Positions 60,926 to 64,000 of a stretch of DNA of 64,000 nucleotides are shown in pieces. Source of the DNA: Isoperla grammatica (taxonomy: Eukaryota; Arthropoda; Insecta; Plecoptera; Perlodidae); NCBI GenBank assembly GCA_945910005.1, contig OX246743.1:7723089-7787088 (forward strand). Direction: 5' to 3'. A program made the position numbers and the translations under genes. The notes beneath the pieces were generated by a model. It was not told the origin of the DNA. It ran no database searches and worked only from the letters and a program-made list of their open reading frames with translations. Position 1 is the stretch's first letter. Every line of letters starts with the position of its first letter.

Positions 60926-62929
60926 TTTAGGACGGCTCGTCGTGGGCCGGTTGAGGGAAAGGAAGAAGTCACAGGCAACGGATTCTCGTCATCTGTGACG
61001 AAATGCGACGTCACAACTGTAATGCCCCGAAAGCCAATGAAGACTCTCGAGAATACCGCCGACAGACTATTAATCCTAGAGGGAGATCGAGTAGGAGGCA
61101 GACGGAGGTGAGGAGTTAAAAGAGGCTAACTCATAACTCCAATTCAATGCTATGTCTTTAATGCTTAGGTTTTACTCACGGACAGACCCGGTGACGTGCT
61201 GATCGTCGAACATTCCTGTATTGGGCAACAGGACGCACTAGCTGTAGGTCGAGGACACCAGAGAGAGCCCCAGTTGGCCGAAACCCCGCTATATATATCG
61301 GCAGTCAATTTACTACCTACCCGTGGACATGACGTAATTGTTATACACTTACGACAGTCCCGGATTCGGTTCCGATAGTTATGACTCATGTTTAGCCCGA
61401 TCAGCGGTGCTTAATGGTCAACACTGCTGAGGTTGCACCGTTAGCCAACTGCCGTTCTCTGTACACCGGCTCATACTTAAACAATGTTGCTTCAGCCATG
61501 TGCAATCATTATGTCATTATGATGAAAACGTCTCAGAACACTATTCTAATCGTTGTCGAAATAACAATAAAACAGTGTTGAAACAACCTGTTGAGTACTT
61601 ACGCCCTTTCCTTATGGTGAACGAAATAATGCTCCCAGCATCCATTACAGCTCCCCCCTTTGAAAAAGGGTGCTATGTTCCTGAGAGCATACACTCCTTT
61701 AAAGACCTCTAAGTTAGCGTAAGTTCTCAACAGGACATAAATTTCCTGACCGCGACCGCACCAGGTACATTGATGGGAACTATTTCCCCTGGTCCCCCGT
61801 AAACTTTAACTCAAATCTTCTGCCTGAATGGTTGAAAACCCAAGTTGCGTAGCAATAAGGAATGGAGCGCAAGGTTACACTGGGGTAAGGAAAATGGCCG
61901 TCGCACTGTCCCGCCACTCCTGTTTATCTTTTTCTAGCATTTTTTCTCCACTTCCTCATCTCTTACGCGTGCCATCATGGTCGGAACTTCCAGCCCAAGT
62001 AAACCTCTCTTCAGTAAGTTTACCTGGCGCCGGCTCAACCACACGCACTTGCGCACCTGCGAATGTCTATCAACACTTCGCGGTATAGATGTTTTTCACC
62101 CTGGTAGTAGATACCAAAGGCAAGGAGAAAACAGTGCTCTTACTAGACGCACAGAGTTGCACTAGGCTAGATGAACTTTGATAGCCACCTGCCTTATCTA
62201 TTGTTTCTCAAGCGGACAGTGTCGAGTCAGGGTAATTTGAATCCCTGGCCGGCCGGATGGAAGCTAGGCTCAGAGGAAACTTGCTCACGCTAGCTCAGTG
62301 TCACTGAATTCCCAACCTCACAAGACTTACTTAGCACCGTAGACCGTGCTGTGATCGTGAAAATAACCTTCTAAAACACTATCCCTATTCGCCAATTACG
62401 GCTTAGTGCGCGCAGAGCTTTCTCAATTGATTATCAGTTTTCAACAACCCCCGTCTATTCACGTTATACGCTTTCGCGAATTTACTTTCCTCTCCGTTCG
62501 TCAGCAAATTCGCTATTGTTCGCGTATAGTGCAGTGACCGTGCCCCGAACCTGGACCTACTCTGCTTGCACACCCTTCAACGCACCTGGATAACACTCGG
62601 CAGCAAGTAAGTACTGAAATCTTCCTTACTATTTCATTTAATCAGCCGAAACTCGGTTCGCCCTAAATCTATGCAATGCATCATGGCTGGAACCACTTAT
62701 GCTAACGTGGCACCGCCACCAGGTCTGTCCCTCTGTTGCCAAATAGGCTGGCAACTCTTTCAATACAATTTTCTTTTCTTTTATACATTCACAAGTTCTC
62801 TGACATCACAGCTAGCTTACATTCTCAGGCACAATTTTTATATTTTGTTATGGCGTATCATCGGCTTATGATTTTATCTTCTTTTATTTGACTTCTGTCG
62901 TCCTTGCTGCGGCCGCCCGTCCTATTCTG
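60926..62929. other. Stretch without a supported gene
   Basis: Several short frames on both strands, often overlapping each other (for example 61165-61389), have no splice or domain support. Possible donor-like words, such as GCAGCAA followed by GTAAGT near 62,600, have no matching exon. A tRNA-arm-like segment near 62,225-62,250 (CAGGG, loop, CCCTG) is too partial to call. Confidence 0.4.
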
Positions 62930-63060
62930 CCAGAGGCGGACTGGGGGGGTAAGGGCCCCGTACGGAAAAGGATTTAAGGGGCCCCGGAACTTGGCGAAGT
63001 GGAAAGGGGTCTGGGGCGAAGCCCCAGCCGCCGGAGGCGAAAATTTTTCAGCCTATTGTT
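62930..63060. repeat. GC-rich hairpin-forming repeat segment
   Basis: CAGAGGCGGACTGGG is followed by paired words AAGGGCCCCG and GGGGCCCCGG, then GGGGCGAAGCCCC and CCGCCGGAGGCG. A related segment (GGGGCGAAGCCC, CCGCCGGAGGC, TTCGCCGAAGGCGAA) recurs at about 63310-63355. The GCGGACTGGG start resembles ends seen on some DNA transposons, but no matching end or target duplication was found here. Confidence 0.45.
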
Positions 63061-63975
63061 TTCTGTAGAACGCATATAAACACGTTTAAAAATCGATAAA
63101 TGATGTGGAACAACGTGTTGAACTGTGAACACCACTTTAAAAAACGAAATTGAAGAAAAAACTTTCCCAACACTGGCAGTTTTATATTGTATATTTCACA
63201 CTATATTGTTTCTCAACCCTCTACAGTCTACAAATATCGAGTACTAGTTGTCCACTCGCATCGTGCAATTTGTACTCGCAACGAGGGAGCGAGATGTATA
63301 GGTGGGGGCTGGGGCGAAGCCCTTGCCGCCGGAGGCAACTTCGCCGAAGGCGAAACAATTTTCGGTCCTGCACGATGCTTAGTGGCCTAAAACGCGTTTT
63401 GAGGCGATATCCTAACATGAAAAACAATGAAACTAAAGTCAATATTGCATTTATAATTCCTTACTTAGGATGGAATTTCGATCTTGTCATTTGAGAAAGG
63501 CTTATGTCTAGTGCTGCGCGGGATCGGATTTCAGTAGGCACCGGATAGATATATTTTGGCCAAAATGTTCGCCTTTGAAAATTTTGAACACTTATAAACA
63601 CGCCATCAGCCCAATTTGTCATTTTTCTGATGTAACAAAGTTTACTCGCAAACTATGCAAAGTCACTCTCAAGTTGCGAGCTAGCATGCAGTAATTTGGA
63701 GGATTGTTGTTTCCTATTTATTTGTTTAGAACGCATAACATGTGTAAAAATCGATAAATGATGTATAGTATGTGGAACAACAGAACTATCCCAACACTGG
63801 CAGTTGGATATTTCAAACTATATTGTTCCCCATAAATTTGTTTAGAATGTTTATAAACACGTTTCAAAATCGATACACGACGATAAATATGTGGAACACA
63901 TGTTGTACTGTGAACCACTTTGAAAATTAAATTTTAGAAAAAACTTTCCCAACAATGGCATGTTTTATATTTTAA
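63060..63975. repeat. Three dispersed copies of an about 120-150-bp repeat
   Basis: Copies begin near 63065, 63727 and 63843 at TAGAA(C/T)G. They share, in order, TAAACACGTTT-AAAATCGAT, TGTGGAACA, (GT)TGAACTGTGAAC-like, AAAAAACTTTCCCAACA and TGGCA-TTTTATATT. The second copy lacks the middle part. The third reaches nearly to the window edge, so more copies may follow beyond 64,000. Confidence 0.75.
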
Positions 63976-64000
63976 AATAAACTAGTAAGTAAGTAGTAGT

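Noticed and set aside
60905..61111. Short gene of 68 codons
   Set aside because: It starts within a direct repeat and shows no motif, splice signal or compositional support.
62205..62260. tRNA or tRNA-derived SINE
   Set aside because: Only a T-arm-like stem (CAGGG, loop, CCCTG) is visible. The loop is not the usual TTCGAAT, and no acceptor stem or A box pairs with it.

Overview
The window is eukaryotic nuclear DNA. Coding signal occurs as short exons bounded by splice signals, transposons are cut-and-paste hAT types with 8-bp target duplications, and about 40 kb of the 64 kb is tandem satellite. The palindromic AGGCCTAGGCCT-type words around 900-1,500 and 4,840-4,990 are, from memory, common in marine invertebrates such as echinoderms. 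That is only a hint, and no species can be named from this sequence.

Layout. 1-11,640 is AT-rich DNA holding four non-autonomous hAT elements (734-1921, 3003-3740, 4630-5514, 6894-7495), each with a perfect 8-bp target duplication. One carries a decayed BED-finger transposase start. This part also has a 1.3-kb foldback palindrome (8728-10039) and three weak exon candidates. 11,675-22,888 is satellite A (76-bp unit, about 147 copies). 22,889-24,879 is a spacer with a foldback MITE, a poly-C tract and a possible short first exon. 24,880-53,644 is satellite B (104-bp unit, about 277 copies), with multi-kilobase blocks of units duplicated inside it.

53,645-59,531 holds the one convincing gene, on the + strand. 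I assemble four exons (54683-54860, 56579-56790, 56861-56899, 57761-59531) from reading frame, stop codons and splice signals. All three junctions agree in phase. The start of the gene is not identified and may lie upstream of, or across, satellite B. The encoded C-terminal part of roughly 730 residues is mostly low-complexity, with a tryptophan cluster and four TQT motifs that resemble dynein light chain LC8 docking sites. I do not recognise the family.

The most unusual structure is the first visible intron of this gene. It ends in a 78-bp minisatellite whose unit contains the 3' splice site and the first codons of the next exon, so about 13 near-identical acceptors are lined up and only the last opens into a long reading frame. 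The exon just upstream lies between inverted repeats of about 70 bp, a layout known to favour exon circularisation.

59,532-64,000 is the 3' flank, with one more palindromic MITE, a small direct repeat and a dispersed repeat family at the window edge. No rRNA, tRNA, CRISPR or prokaryotic features were seen.
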